DNA of 64,000 nt from Ruminococcus sp. Marseille-P6503. GTDB taxonomy: Bacteria > Bacillota > Clostridia > Oscillospirales > Ruminococcaceae. This document shows positions 1 to 10,130 of this stretch, in pieces; position 1 is the stretch's first letter; the number at the start of each line of letters is the position of its first letter. The notes beneath the pieces are model-generated. The model ran no database searches, was not told the DNA's origin, and saw only the letters and a program-made list of their open reading frames with translations. The DNA lies in NCBI RefSeq assembly GCF_900604945.1, contig NZ_UWPB01000001.1:496001-560000 (forward strand). Reading direction: 5' to 3'. Position numbers and translations under genes: made by a program.

Positions 1-28
1 CGACGGGGTTTTGTTATACGGGTTATAA

Positions 29-1498
<1,470 letters not shown>

Positions 1499-1565
1499 CC
1501 TTTTCAGCCGGATTTGCCTGCGTTAAAGGGGCTGCGGACGGAAATTTTGATTTGGAGTTTTATTT

Positions 1566-1970
1566 ATGCGGAATTTCAGACTAAAGATCATCACTCCCGA
1601 AAAGGTGTTTTTTGACGGGGAGGTACGGCAGATAACTGCAAGAACCCCTGCCGGAAACATCGGCATACTTGCGGGGCATACGCCGTATGCTGCAAATATT
1701 ATCCCTTCGCCCCTCAGGATCTTTTCCGGGGACGGAGCTTGCAGAACCGCAGCCGTTTCCAGAGGAATTATAAAGGCTGAAAGGGAGAAGGTAACTATCG
1801 CTGCCGAGGCTGTCGAATGGTCGGAGGAAATCGACGTTGACCGTGCCGAGCGCGCCAGGGAAGCCGCGCAGAAAAAGCTGGATAATTATAACAGCCAAAT
1901 GGAATTTGACCGTGCGGAGCAGAAGCTTAAGCGCGCGCTTAACCGTCTTACCGTAGCGGGAAAATATTGA
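1566..1970 (+). CDS. atpC: F1F0 ATP synthase epsilon subunit
   Basis: Epsilon subunit of the central stalk, which couples the rotor to the catalytic head and can inhibit ATP hydrolysis. The 134-aa protein has the N-terminal beta-sandwich signature (lysine-isoleucine-threonine-proline-glutamate start, then G-N-I-G-I-L-A-G-H near residue 33) followed by the two-helix C-terminal domain from about residue 88. It is the last gene of the atp operon and is followed by a clear terminator hairpin. Confidence 0.95.
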   Translation: MRNFRLKIITPEKVFFDGEVRQITARTPAGNIGILAGHTPYAANIIPSPLRIFSGDGACRTAAVSRGIIKAEREKVTIAAEAVEWSEEIDVDRAERAREAAQKKLDNYNSQMEFDRAEQKLKRALNRLTVAGKY

Positions 1971-1975
1971 ATATC

Positions 1976-2020
1976 AAAGTCAGAGCCGCATACGCAATAT
2001 ACGCAGGCTCTGGCTTTGTT
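1976..2020 (+). terminator. Rho-independent terminator of the atp operon
   Basis: A 12-bp stem (1976-1987 with 2006-2017, one G-U pair) starts 6 bases after the atpC stop and runs into a T-rich tail (GGCTTTGTTT). Confidence 0.75.
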
Positions 2021-2132
2021 TAGAGTGTGTTTGATTTTACGATAACACGCTTCGGAAAAAGCGCGAGCGGAAAAGTAGTTTAAGGGATCAGCTCTGTTAT
2101 AAAAGCAAAATCAGCAAAGGAATGATAATAAC

Positions 2133-3923
2133 TTGGATATATTTAATATTGTGGGAATGGCGGGCGGACTGGCTCTGTTCCTGTATGGAATGACGGTTTT
2201 GAGCTCGGGGCTTGAAAAGGCTTCCGGAGGACTTATGGAAAAGGTGCTTGCAAGAATGTCAAGCAATGTTTTTTCCGGAATATTGTTCGGCGCGCTTGTG
2301 ACTGCCGCTGTTCAGTCATCTTCCGCGACTACCGTTATTGTCGTAGGACTTGTGAACGCAGGACTGCTGAAGCTTAAGGGCGCGGTAGGAATAATTATGG
2401 GAGCTAATATAGGGACTACTGTTACCACGCAGATCCTGCGTCTTGCTAACCTTGAAGGGGACAGCGGAGGAGGACTTTTGCTGGAGCTTTGCAAGCCCTC
2501 CAATTTTTCGGCTGTTCTCGCGGTCGCGGGAATTATTATTATCATGACGGCAAAGCGCAACAAGGTCAAGACGGCAGGAGAAATCATGATAGGAATAGGC
2601 ATACTGTTTACGGGAATGCTGCTTATGCAGGAGAAGATCGCACCGCTTGCGGATTTGCCTCAGTTCAAATCGTTGTTTGCGGCGCTTAAAAATCCTATTC
2701 TCGGAGTGCTGGTCGGAACTGTATTTACAGCGGTGATCCAGAGCTCCGCCGCTTCAATAGGAATACTTCAGGCGCTGTCTGAAACCGGACTCATAAGCTT
2801 TGCTGCGGCGTTTCCTATCATAATGGGAACAAATATCGGAACCTGCGCCACTCCGCTGCTGTCCAGCATAGGCGCTTCAAAGAACGCTAAAAGGGCGGCG
2901 ATGATACATTTCTATTTTAACCTGATAGGAACTATCGTATTTCTGATTGTAGTTTATATTTTACAGTATACCGTCGGGCTTCCTTTCTGGGACAGCGTTT
3001 TCGATACGGGAAGCATAGCTAACTTCCATACAATTTTCAATGTAACGGTAACGATTCTTTTTCTGCCGTTTTATACTGTTCTTGAAAAGCTTGCCGTTGC
3101 TACCGTCCGTGACGCGGGGCGCGGCGAGGAAGAGGACGTTGCTTTTTCAAAGGAAGATATTCTGGACGAAAGACTGCTTGTAACTCCGAACGTAGCAATA
3201 GCTCAGAGTACCGAGGCTGTGGTGCAGATGGGAATCTACGCGCAGAAAAACTTTAATTCGGTAAGAACGCTGTTTGATAAATATGATCTGAAGGTCGTTG
3301 ATAAAATAAACGAGAGGGAGCGGCTGCTGGACCGTCTTGAGGACAGAGTAGGCTCGTATCTGATAAAGCTTAACGACTGCGATCTGAATGAAAACGAAAA
3401 CCGTACTGTAACGACTCTTTTTCATCTGATTTCTGAGTTTGAGCGAATAGGCGATTACACTGTAAATATAATGGAAACTGCCGAGCTGATGTATGAAAAG
3501 GAAGTAAAATTTACAGAGCAGGCTATGTTTGAGCTTAACGTTGTTTCCGACGCTATAGAGGAAATAATCAGCCTTGCGATCAAGGCGGCAAGTACGGGAG
3601 ATACGGGTTGCGCATATTCTGTCGAGCCTCTCGAGGAGGTAGTGGACAGACTTGTTGAGGAGCTTAAATCGGTTCATATCGACAGGGCAAAAAACGGCGT
3701 ATGCAGTATTGAAATGTCAGTTAATTTTCTCGATATACTTACCAATGCGGAACGTATCTCGGATCACTGTTCAAATATTGCTATCTACCTTATTGCCGAA
3801 AATGTACATTACGATAATCTGAAAAAACACGAATATCTTGACAGACTACATAAAAACGGTCCGGCAGATTATGAAGAAAAAATCGAGCGGTACGCGGCGA
3901 AATTTTCGCTTGAACAGAATTAG
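2133..3923 (+). CDS. Na+/phosphate cotransporter with C-terminal PhoU-like domain (NptA/YjbB family)
   Basis: Predicted inner-membrane sodium-phosphate symporter of the PF02690 (Na_Pi_cotrans) family. The 596-aa protein has two inverted Na/Pi repeats in the first ~310 residues, each with the Q-S-S-[SA]-A motif (residues about 62-66 and 205-209) and the G-x-N-I-G-T motif (about 90 and 233). A cytoplasmic PhoU-like helical domain occupies about residues 350-560. Translation starts at a TTG with AAAGGA 11 bases upstream. The gene stands alone between the atp terminator and pncA. Direction of transport and regulation cannot be read from the sequence. Confidence 0.9.
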   Translation: MDIFNIVGMAGGLALFLYGMTVLSSGLEKASGGLMEKVLARMSSNVFSGILFGALVTAAVQSSSATTVIVVGLVNAGLLKLKGAVGIIMGANIGTTVTTQILRLANLEGDSGGGLLLELCKPSNFSAVLAVAGIIIIMTAKRNKVKTAGEIMIGIGILFTGMLLMQEKIAPLADLPQFKSLFAALKNPILGVLVGTVFTAVIQSSAASIGILQALSETGLISFAAAFPIIMGTNIGTCATPLLSSIGASKNAKRAAMIHFYFNLIGTIVFLIVVYILQYTVGLPFWDSVFDTGSIANFHTIFNVTVTILFLPFYTVLEKLAVATVRDAGRGEEEDVAFSKEDILDERLLVTPNVAIAQSTEAVVQMGIYAQKNFNSVRTLFDKYDLKVVDKINERERLLDRLEDRVGSYLIKLNDCDLNENENRTVTTLFHLISEFERIGDYTVNIMETAELMYEKEVKFTEQAMFELNVVSDAIEEIISLAIKAASTGDTGCAYSVEPLEEVVDRLVEELKSVHIDRAKNGVCSIEMSVNFLDILTNAERISDHCSNIAIYLIAENVHYDNLKKHEYLDRLHKNGPADYEEKIERYAAKFSLEQN

Positions 3924-3975
3924 GAAGGCGCCGTATAAATTATTGCTGGAAAATCAGCGGAAGGGTGGAGCATTT

Positions 3976-4512
3976 ATGAAGCTTTTGCTTGTTGTGGATT
4001 ATCAGAAGGACTTTACGGACGGTTCTCTGGGATTTGAAGGAGCTGAAAAGCTGGATTCTCTTATAGCTGAAAAAATCGCGTCGTGCAGGCGCGGTGGAGG
4101 ATACGTTGCTTTTACGCTTGACACTCATTATGATGATTATCTGCATACTCAGGAGGGGAAAAAGCTTCCCGTACCGCACTGCATAAAGGGAACTGACGGA
4201 CACGAGCTGTACGGGATGACAGGAAAGCAGAGATTGACGTGCGATATGGTTTTTGAGAAAAATACTTTCGCCTCTCTGGAGCTGGCGGAATATTTAAAAC
4301 AGAAAAATTATGACCGCGTTGAGATAGTGGGACTTGTTTCAAATATCTGCGTTGCTTCCAATGCGATAATGGTCAAAGCGGCGCTTCCTGAGGCGGAGGT
4401 GATAGTGGACGCCGGCTGTACCGACAGCTTTGACCGTGAGCTTCAGGAAAAATGCTTTGACGTTCTCGAGGGTATGCAGATAACGGTAGCAAACCGAAAG
4501 AGAAAGGAGTGA
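3976..4512 (+). CDS. pncA: Nicotinamidase (isochorismatase-fold hydrolase)
   Basis: Hydrolyses nicotinamide to nicotinate plus ammonia in NAD salvage. The 178-aa protein has the cysteine-hydrolase triad: Asp8 in VVDYQKDF, a Lys in the F-E-K-N-T-F segment and the nucleophile Cys in S-N-I-C-V-A-S. The metal site D-T-H-Y-D and the P-H-C-I-K-G-T signature are also present. The ATG at 3976 sits 7 bases after AAGGGTGGAG. pncB starts 4 bp downstream and performs the next step, which strongly supports nicotinamidase over other isochorismatase-fold enzymes. Confidence 0.92.
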   Translation: MKLLLVVDYQKDFTDGSLGFEGAEKLDSLIAEKIASCRRGGGYVAFTLDTHYDDYLHTQEGKKLPVPHCIKGTDGHELYGMTGKQRLTCDMVFEKNTFASLELAEYLKQKNYDRVEIVGLVSNICVASNAIMVKAALPEAEVIVDAGCTDSFDRELQEKCFDVLEGMQITVANRKRKE

Positions 4513-4516
4513 CTCT

Positions 4517-5962
4517 GTGGATAAGCTGAATTACACTATGCTCTGCGATTTTTATGAGCTCACGATGGGAAACGGTTATTTTGTAAGCGGCATGAAGGAC
4601 AGGATAACCTACTTTGATTTGTTTTTCAGACAGATTCCTGATAACGGCGGATTTGCTATTGCCTGCGGTCTGGAGCAGGTGATAGATTATATTGAGAAGC
4701 TTCATTTTTCCCGGGAGGATATAGAATTTCTGAGAAGCAAAAAGATTTTTGACGAAAGATTTCTTGAATATCTTGAGAATTTCAGCTTTACGGGAGATAT
4801 TTTCGCTGTGCCGGAGGGAACCGTGGTGTTCCCGAATGAGCCGCTTATTACGGTAAGAGCGCCTGCGATCGAGGCTCAGCTCATTGAAACCTATCTTTTG
4901 CTTATAGTCAATCATCAGTCGCTGATAGCAACTAAGGCAAACAGGATAGTGCGTGCCGCCGGAGGAAGAGCGGTGTCCGAATTCGGGTCAAGACGCGCTC
5001 ACGGCGCCGACGCTGCCGTACTGGGAGCCAGAGCCGCGGGTATCGGAGGCTGCGCCGCAACTGCCTGTACGCTGACGGATCAGCTTTACGGCTTTCCGGC
5101 AACAGGAACGATGGCTCATTCGTGGATTCAGATGTTTGACGACGAATATTCCGCGTTTAAGACCTACTGCGAATGTTATCCAGACTCGGTAACGCTGCTG
5201 GTTGATACCTACAACGTGCTGAAAAGCGGAGTGCCCAACGCTGTTAAGGCCTTTGACAACGTATTGAAGCCTAAGGGCTTCAGACCGAAGGGCATACGCA
5301 TAGATTCAGGCGACATTACCTATCTGTCAAAAAAGGCACGGAAGATGCTTGACGAAGCCGGCTATCCGGACTGCAAGATCGTTGCTTCAAATTCTCTTGA
5401 CGAGTATCTGATAAGGGATATGATATTTCAGGGTGCAAGGGTGGATCTGTTCGGAGTAGGCGAGCGGCTTATAACTTCAAAGTCACATCCGGTATTCGGC
5501 GGGGTCTATAAGCTTGCCGCCGTTGAAGAAAACGGGGAGATAATCCCGAAGATAAAGGTTTCCGAAAATGTTTCCAAGATCACGGTGCCTCATTTTAAAA
5601 AGCTGTATAGGCTGTACGACAGGGACAGCGGTATGGCTATAGCCGATCAGCTTTGCGTTTATGACGAAGCTATAGATGAAAGCAGAGATATTGTAATATT
5701 CGATCCTACCTACACCTGGAAGAAAAAGCATATCTCAAATTTCAGAGCCGTTGAGCTTCAGAAGCAGATATTCAGAAACGGAAAGCTTGTATATGAAAAG
5801 CCGTCCTATGACAGTATATGCGAATACTGCAAAAAGCAGGTGGATACCCTGTGGGACGAGATAAAGCGCTTTGAAAATCCGCATACCTACTATGTCGATC
5901 TGTCGCAGAAGCTTTGGAGCGTTAAAAATCATCTTCTGGCTGAAATACAGGGGAACAGCTAG
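4517..5962 (+). CDS. pncB: Nicotinate phosphoribosyltransferase
   Basis: Converts nicotinate and PRPP to nicotinate mononucleotide, the entry step of the Preiss-Handler NAD pathway. The 481-aa protein starts with the typical Y-x-M-L-C-D-F-Y-E-L-T-M-G-N block and has the F-G-S-R-R-A-H-G motif (about residue 156) and the R-I-D-S-G-D substrate-binding segment (about 261-266). It uses a GTG start with AAGGAG 6 bases upstream and forms a two-gene operon with pncA. Confidence 0.95.
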   Translation: MDKLNYTMLCDFYELTMGNGYFVSGMKDRITYFDLFFRQIPDNGGFAIACGLEQVIDYIEKLHFSREDIEFLRSKKIFDERFLEYLENFSFTGDIFAVPEGTVVFPNEPLITVRAPAIEAQLIETYLLLIVNHQSLIATKANRIVRAAGGRAVSEFGSRRAHGADAAVLGARAAGIGGCAATACTLTDQLYGFPATGTMAHSWIQMFDDEYSAFKTYCECYPDSVTLLVDTYNVLKSGVPNAVKAFDNVLKPKGFRPKGIRIDSGDITYLSKKARKMLDEAGYPDCKIVASNSLDEYLIRDMIFQGARVDLFGVGERLITSKSHPVFGGVYKLAAVEENGEIIPKIKVSENVSKITVPHFKKLYRLYDRDSGMAIADQLCVYDEAIDESRDIVIFDPTYTWKKKHISNFRAVELQKQIFRNGKLVYEKPSYDSICEYCKKQVDTLWDEIKRFENPHTYYVDLSQKLWSVKNHLLAEIQGNS

Positions 5963-6081
5963 TATTTGTAAACGGAAAGCCAGACGCGGCACCGCAAAGC
6001 CGCGGGGGTATTATGCCTTTTGCTTAGGGTTGATACGTTCTTCCGGCAGCTGCTTTTGATATGATCGCTTATCGGGGATAA

Positions 6082-6125
6082 AAAATTAATGCTCACTACT
6101 ATCGGCTGTAATGAGCATTAATTTT
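6082..6125 (+). terminator. Long perfect hairpin downstream of pncB
   Basis: A perfect 14-bp inverted repeat (6082-6095 with 6112-6125) with a 16-base loop. The AT-rich outer stem ends in TTTT, so it can act as a terminator for pncAB, possibly in both directions. Confidence 0.55.
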
Positions 6126-6160
6126 CTATAGAATTATGAAAGGGAAAATTTCCATCGGTA

Positions 6161-6270
6161 TTTGGCAATTGATAAAACTTAAAGTGCAGAACCTTTATGA
6201 TATGCGACTTGGGGAATCGCCTGAGGGAAGTGAACTACGGACTGAACTTTAAGTTTTATCAGCTGTCAAA
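6161..6270. repeat. Imperfect ~30-bp inverted repeat around a 50-bp core
   Basis: Positions 6161-6190 and 6241-6270 are near-perfect reverse complements, with a central identical run of 16 bp (TGATAAAACTTAAAGT and its complement). The core holds a small internal hairpin (GCGA...TCGC, around 6205-6220). It could be a structured RNA, a small MITE-like element or a complex terminator. No open reading frame explains it. Confidence 0.5.
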
Positions 6271-6450
6271 ACCTTTTTATATGCGGGAGCACAATTGATT
6301 TGATATGTTCCCTGCTGACAGTTACATAATAACAGTTCTGTGTGAACCGAATATGAATTTCCGGGCGTTTTTCTGCCCTTAAGACTGTGAATTTTGTTAA
6401 TTTTCAATTAAGAAAAGCTTGAATAACTTAATATCAGATTCATAATTGGC

Positions 6451-6640
6451 TGATATAATTAAGTCGGGGAAATCGTATCTGATTTTAACTCGGAGCAAAG
6501 CCCGATGTAAGCTTGCTTAACATTGGCTGCGACGGGGCGACCTCACCGCAGGAGCTTTAGCTCCTTAGGTGTTCAGTGGGGATTTATTGTCCCCGCTGAA
6601 CGACTGAATGTCCCTCGTTTTTAGGAAGGCGGGGGACGTC
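6451..6640 (+). ncRNA. Candidate structured non-coding RNA (raiA-like possible)
   Basis: An extended -10 element TGATATAAT (6451-6459) precedes about 175 bases with several consecutive helices: a C-G-A-T-G/C-A-T-T-G arm, CTGCG/CGCAG, a perfect AGGAGC-TTTA-GCTCCT hairpin, GTTCAG-GGGGA paired with TCCCC-CTGAAC, and GTCCC/GGGGAC. No ORF covers it and it is GC-rich against AT-rich flanks. The size and general look suggest the raiA-type RNA of Firmicutes, but I cannot confirm the family by eye. It could also be a leader of the response-regulator gene at 6716. Confidence 0.5.
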
Positions 6641-6715
6641 GGTGAATAGGTTATATTATTGGATAGCAGGGCCGTTTTTATGCGGTCTGACGCAATCAGA
6701 GGGAGTGGATCGGTT

Positions 6716-7399
6716 ATGTTTCAGGTGCTGGTAGTGGAGGACGATTCAAGTCTGCGCAGGCTTATGTCAGCCGCTTTAAAGCAGAACGGCTATATACCGT
6801 TTACCGCAGAGGACGGAGTAAGTGCTTTGGACGTTCTTGAAAAGACAAATATTGATTTGATAATCTCGGACATTATGATGCCGAATATGGACGGCTATGA
6901 GCTTACCAGACAGCTCAGGCAGGCAAAGTATGATGTTCCGATACTTATGGTGACCGCTAAGGAAAGCTTTGAGGATAAGCAGAAGGGCTTCATGGCGGGA
7001 ACCGACGATTACATGGTAAAGCCTATAGATATAAACGAAATGCTGCTGAGGGTCGGAGCGCTTCTAAGGCGTGCGAAAATGGCGTCCGAGCATTCGCTGT
7101 CAGTGGGAAGCTGCACTCTTGATTACGACGCGGTTTCAGTGGCCTTTAACGGCGAGCCGGGCGAAACGATACCTCAGAAGGAATTTATGCTGCTTTTCAA
7201 GCTGCTGTCCTATCCGAATAAGATTTTTACCCGCCGTCAGCTGCTCGACGAGCTTTGGGGCATGGAAAAGGAAGTTGACGAAAGGACGGTAGACGTTCAT
7301 ATCAAGCGTCTGCGTGAACGGTACAACGGAAACGGCGACTTTGAAATAGTAACGGTAAGAGGATTAGGATACAAGGCGGTAAAGCTGTCAAATCAATAA
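6716..7399 (+). CDS. OmpR/PhoB-family response regulator
   Basis: DNA-binding response regulator of 227 aa. The receiver domain (about 1-120) has the acidic pair Glu8-Asp9-Asp10, phospho-acceptor Asp52 in S-D-I-M-M-P and the conserved Lys in the M-V-K-P motif. A winged-helix output domain follows (about 130-225), ending in the typical R-G-L-G-Y-K segment. The ATG at 6716 has AGAGGGAG 10 bases upstream and fits the family N terminus better than an in-frame TTG at 6659. The sensor kinase gene follows 17 bp downstream. Confidence 0.93.
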   Translation: MFQVLVVEDDSSLRRLMSAALKQNGYIPFTAEDGVSALDVLEKTNIDLIISDIMMPNMDGYELTRQLRQAKYDVPILMVTAKESFEDKQKGFMAGTDDYMVKPIDINEMLLRVGALLRRAKMASEHSLSVGSCTLDYDAVSVAFNGEPGETIPQKEFMLLFKLLSYPNKIFTRRQLLDELWGMEKEVDERTVDVHIKRLRERYNGNGDFEIVTVRGLGYKAVKLSNQ

Positions 7400-7416
7400 G
7401 GACCGGAGGAAAAGCT

Positions 7417-8724
7417 TTGAAAACGAGTTTACAGTTTAAATTGGCGCTTATGTTTTTTGTCGTTATGCTGGTTTCCGCTTCGATCTCAATATCCGCTCTG
7501 CTGCTTATTTTCAGCCCGATAATGGAGGACAACGCTGAGCAGCAGCTAAGGTCGGTGACCTCTTCTATGGACGAATTGGAAAAGCTGAACAAATATACTG
7601 CCGATGAAATAGTCAATCTCTGCACCAACAGCTCGTTTTCAGTCAAAAAGATCAGCGACGGAGATCCTGCAATAAAAGGCAGGATAAAGGAAATTGAGGA
7701 AAAAGGCACGATAATCGAATCTCCCGGGATACTTCCGAACGTAACGGCGTATACGTCTGTAAACGGGGAAATAATAGCAATAGACAGCTTTACCAAGGAG
7801 AATGTTTATTGGGTTGTAAATTTCATAGTTATTATAGCTTTTATAGTCTGTATCGTGCTCGGAACCGTTATTACCGCTTTTATCAGCCGCAGCATACTCC
7901 AGCCCATAAGGGATCTGAACAAGGCTACGACTGAGGTGGCGCGCGGCAATTTTTCCGTTCGGGTAAGGGAATCTATGGACGCGGAGTACGGTACGCTGAC
8001 GAGAAATTTCAACAGAATGGCGGAGGAGCTTTCGGGTATTGAAACTCTCAGAGGCGATTTTATAAGCAGCGTATCTCATGAATTCAAAACTCCGCTGGCG
8101 TCTATTCAGGGCTTTGCCAGACTGCTTCAGGACGAGTCGATATCCGACAGCGACAGACGGGAATACACCCAGATAATTATTGACGAAACCGTCAGGCTGA
8201 CAAAGCTGGCGTCGAATATACTCAAGCTGTCCAAGCTTGAAAATCAGAATACCATAGGAAGCAGGACAAGGTTTTCGCTTGACGAGCAGATCAGGAAGAT
8301 AATCCTTATGCTCGAGCCGGAATGGTCGGAGAAGAATATCAGTCTGGATATAGCTTTGGACGATATTTATTATTACGGAAACGAGGATCTTATCGGTCAG
8401 GTATGGCAGAATATTATCAATAACGCGATAAAGTTTACTCCTGCCGGCGGAAAAATAAAGGTTCAGCTTTATCAGACTGAAAGCAATATAACCGTAAGGA
8501 TTTCAGATAACGGAATAGGCATATCTCATGAGGATAAAGAAAAAATATTTGAAAAATTCTATCAGGGGGATCATTCCAGAAAGACCGAAGGAAACGGACT
8601 TGGTCTTGCCTTGGTAAAACGTATAATTGATCTGTGCGGCGGAAGGATCTATGTTGAAAATCTTTATGAGGGCGGAGTATGCTTTGTGGCGGAGCTGCCG
8701 TTTGTGATTGAAGATATGAAATAA
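7417..8724 (+). CDS. Membrane sensor histidine kinase
   Basis: Partner kinase of the upstream regulator, 435 aa. Order: membrane helix 1 (about 9-31), extracytoplasmic sensor loop (about 32-130), membrane helix 2 (about 131-156), HAMP linker (157-208), HisKA with phospho-acceptor His221 in S-H-E-F-K-T-P, and HATPase_c with N-box (N-I-I-N-N-A-I-K-F), D-N-G-I-G and G-N-G-L-G-L-A. TTG start preceded by CGGAGGA. The signal sensed is unknown; the position just before the glycanase island is only suggestive. Confidence 0.93.
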   Translation: MKTSLQFKLALMFFVVMLVSASISISALLLIFSPIMEDNAEQQLRSVTSSMDELEKLNKYTADEIVNLCTNSSFSVKKISDGDPAIKGRIKEIEEKGTIIESPGILPNVTAYTSVNGEIIAIDSFTKENVYWVVNFIVIIAFIVCIVLGTVITAFISRSILQPIRDLNKATTEVARGNFSVRVRESMDAEYGTLTRNFNRMAEELSGIETLRGDFISSVSHEFKTPLASIQGFARLLQDESISDSDRREYTQIIIDETVRLTKLASNILKLSKLENQNTIGSRTRFSLDEQIRKIILMLEPEWSEKNISLDIALDDIYYYGNEDLIGQVWQNIINNAIKFTPAGGKIKVQLYQTESNITVRISDNGIGISHEDKEKIFEKFYQGDHSRKTEGNGLGLALVKRIIDLCGGRIYVENLYEGGVCFVAELPFVIEDMK

Positions 8725-8767
8725 TGCAGATCGTGAGCAATTCAATAAAATATATGATTTATACAGT

Positions 8768-8812
8768 CAAGCTGAAAAAATTCGTGAATATTTTTTGGCT
8801 TGGCTTTTTTAT
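8768..8812 (+). terminator. Terminator after the kinase gene
   Basis: CAAGC-TG-AAAAAAT pairs with ATTTTTT-GGCTTG (about 8768-8781 with 8790-8802), followed by GCTTTTTTATT. The rest of the 354-bp gap to 9079 is AT-rich; I see no convincing gene in it, only the cre-like site listed separately. Confidence 0.6.
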
Positions 8813-8890
8813 TGAATTTAAATTGTTGTATATTTTGCCTGTAAAAATACATAAAATTTTGTGCAACCAAACGATTTATGTAAATTATTT

Positions 8891-8904
8891 TGTAAACGTT
8901 TGCA
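8891..8904 (+). promoter_or_regulatory. Candidate catabolite-responsive element (cre)
   Basis: TGTAAACGTTTGCA is a near-palindrome matching 13 of 14 positions of the Gram-positive CcpA cre consensus TGWNANCGNTNWCA. It lies 175 bp upstream of the LytTR regulator gene and the glycanase island, so carbon-catabolite control is plausible. The role is inferred from the match only. Confidence 0.45.
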
Positions 8905-9078
8905 CTTTTTTGCTTTATCAGGTGTTAATTAATATAGAAAGAAAAATATTAACATAGTTGATAGCAGTCTGTTCTGCCGGCAATAAACCTGTGCTTTGCT
9001 TCATAATGTAAATTTCTGTTTGTCTGCTGAAATATTACCGGCAGGTTCAGGCTGCGTATACTAACAGGAAGTGCTTAT

Positions 9079-9801
9079 ATGATAAAAATAGCTGTCATCG
9101 GAAAAAATATTTGTGACAGTAGATTTATAAAAGAAAAACTGGCTGATTATGACATTAAAACTGATATCGACCTGCAGATCAGGTGTTTTGAAAAGTGTGA
9201 AACGCTGGATGAGGAATATTCTGTTTTTAACCGCTTTGATTTGATAATCCTGTATGACGGATATTCGGAGCGCGATTCGTCGCTTTCAGGAATCGAGCTC
9301 GCCGGAAGAATACGCAGCGTTTACGGCGACGAAAAAGCAGAGCTGATATTTATATCGGATAACGAGAGATCTGCCTGTGAAGCGATAAGGTTCAGACCTT
9401 TTGATTTTATTTTGAATCCCGTAACTTCCGAGGCACTTTTCAATGCGCTGGACAGATATGTCAGGAACAAATGCGGAAGCTTTCACCGCTTCAGTTTTAT
9501 AAAGGACAGAACTGAAAATATTATCATGGTTTCACGCATACGATACCTCCAGAGCATGGGCAAGCGTCTTATTATTCACACCGTAAACGACAATATAGAA
9601 ATTTACGGAAGATTGTCTGAGGTAATGAAGCAGGATTGTTTCAGCGATTTTATTCTTATTCATAAATCATATCTTGTAAATCCCGGATTTATAGAGCGGT
9701 ATACCTACAACAAGGTATATGTTTACGGAAAAGAAAAAGAAGAGCTGCCGGTTAGCCGCAACCGTCAGGATGAAGTAAAAAAGCTGCTGATAAAAATTTG
9801 A
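9079..9801 (+). CDS. LytTR-family response regulator with an atypical receiver
   Basis: Transcription regulator of 240 aa with an N-terminal receiver-like domain (about 1-125) and a C-terminal LytTR DNA-binding domain (about 135-238; the I-H-K-S-Y-L-V-N segment is diagnostic). The receiver keeps a candidate phospho-acceptor Asp60 but lacks the usual acidic pair after beta-1, where V-I-G-K-N stands instead. It may therefore be poorly phosphorylated or be controlled differently. No kinase gene is adjacent. It lies directly before the GH5 gene and is a candidate regulator of the surface/glycanase genes. Confidence 0.85.
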   Translation: MIKIAVIGKNICDSRFIKEKLADYDIKTDIDLQIRCFEKCETLDEEYSVFNRFDLIILYDGYSERDSSLSGIELAGRIRSVYGDEKAELIFISDNERSACEAIRFRPFDFILNPVTSEALFNALDRYVRNKCGSFHRFSFIKDRTENIIMVSRIRYLQSMGKRLIIHTVNDNIEIYGRLSEVMKQDCFSDFILIHKSYLVNPGFIERYTYNKVYVYGKEKEELPVSRNRQDEVKKLLIKI

Positions 9802-10130
9802 AGCTCAGCAAACTAATGTCTGATAACGAGTCGTATTTGTTTTTGTAATTTCCAATTATACCATTTAACCAGATTTTTTTACCCATTAAGCAAAAAATAT
9901 AGTTGAATGTGCTAATATTAAAGCGTAGCTTACAGAAAGTAAATGGCTGAGTAAAGCGCTTAAAAGATGATGTCCTTGACGTCTTGCGCGCAGTTTGATT
10001 TTTTATGCCGATAATTGTAATCGAATACATTACAAGGTCATTAATATAATGAAAAGGGAGGCTGATTCCGATGGTTTGATTTGCTGTAAGTTATAAGGGA
10101 AATATATATTGTAAAGGAGGTTAATTACAA
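9802..10130 (+). other. Leader region of the glycanase gene
   Basis: 329 bp without a gene. A TATAAT at 10045-10050 could be a -10, but no good -35 sits 16-18 bp upstream. An AAAGGAGG at about 10113-10120 is the strong ribosome-binding site of the GH5 gene. I see no clear riboswitch or terminator. Confidence 0.5.

Noticed and set aside
8724-8957. 77-codon frame after the sensor kinase
   Set aside because: No ribosome-binding site, AT-rich composition of non-coding type, and it crosses the kinase terminator.
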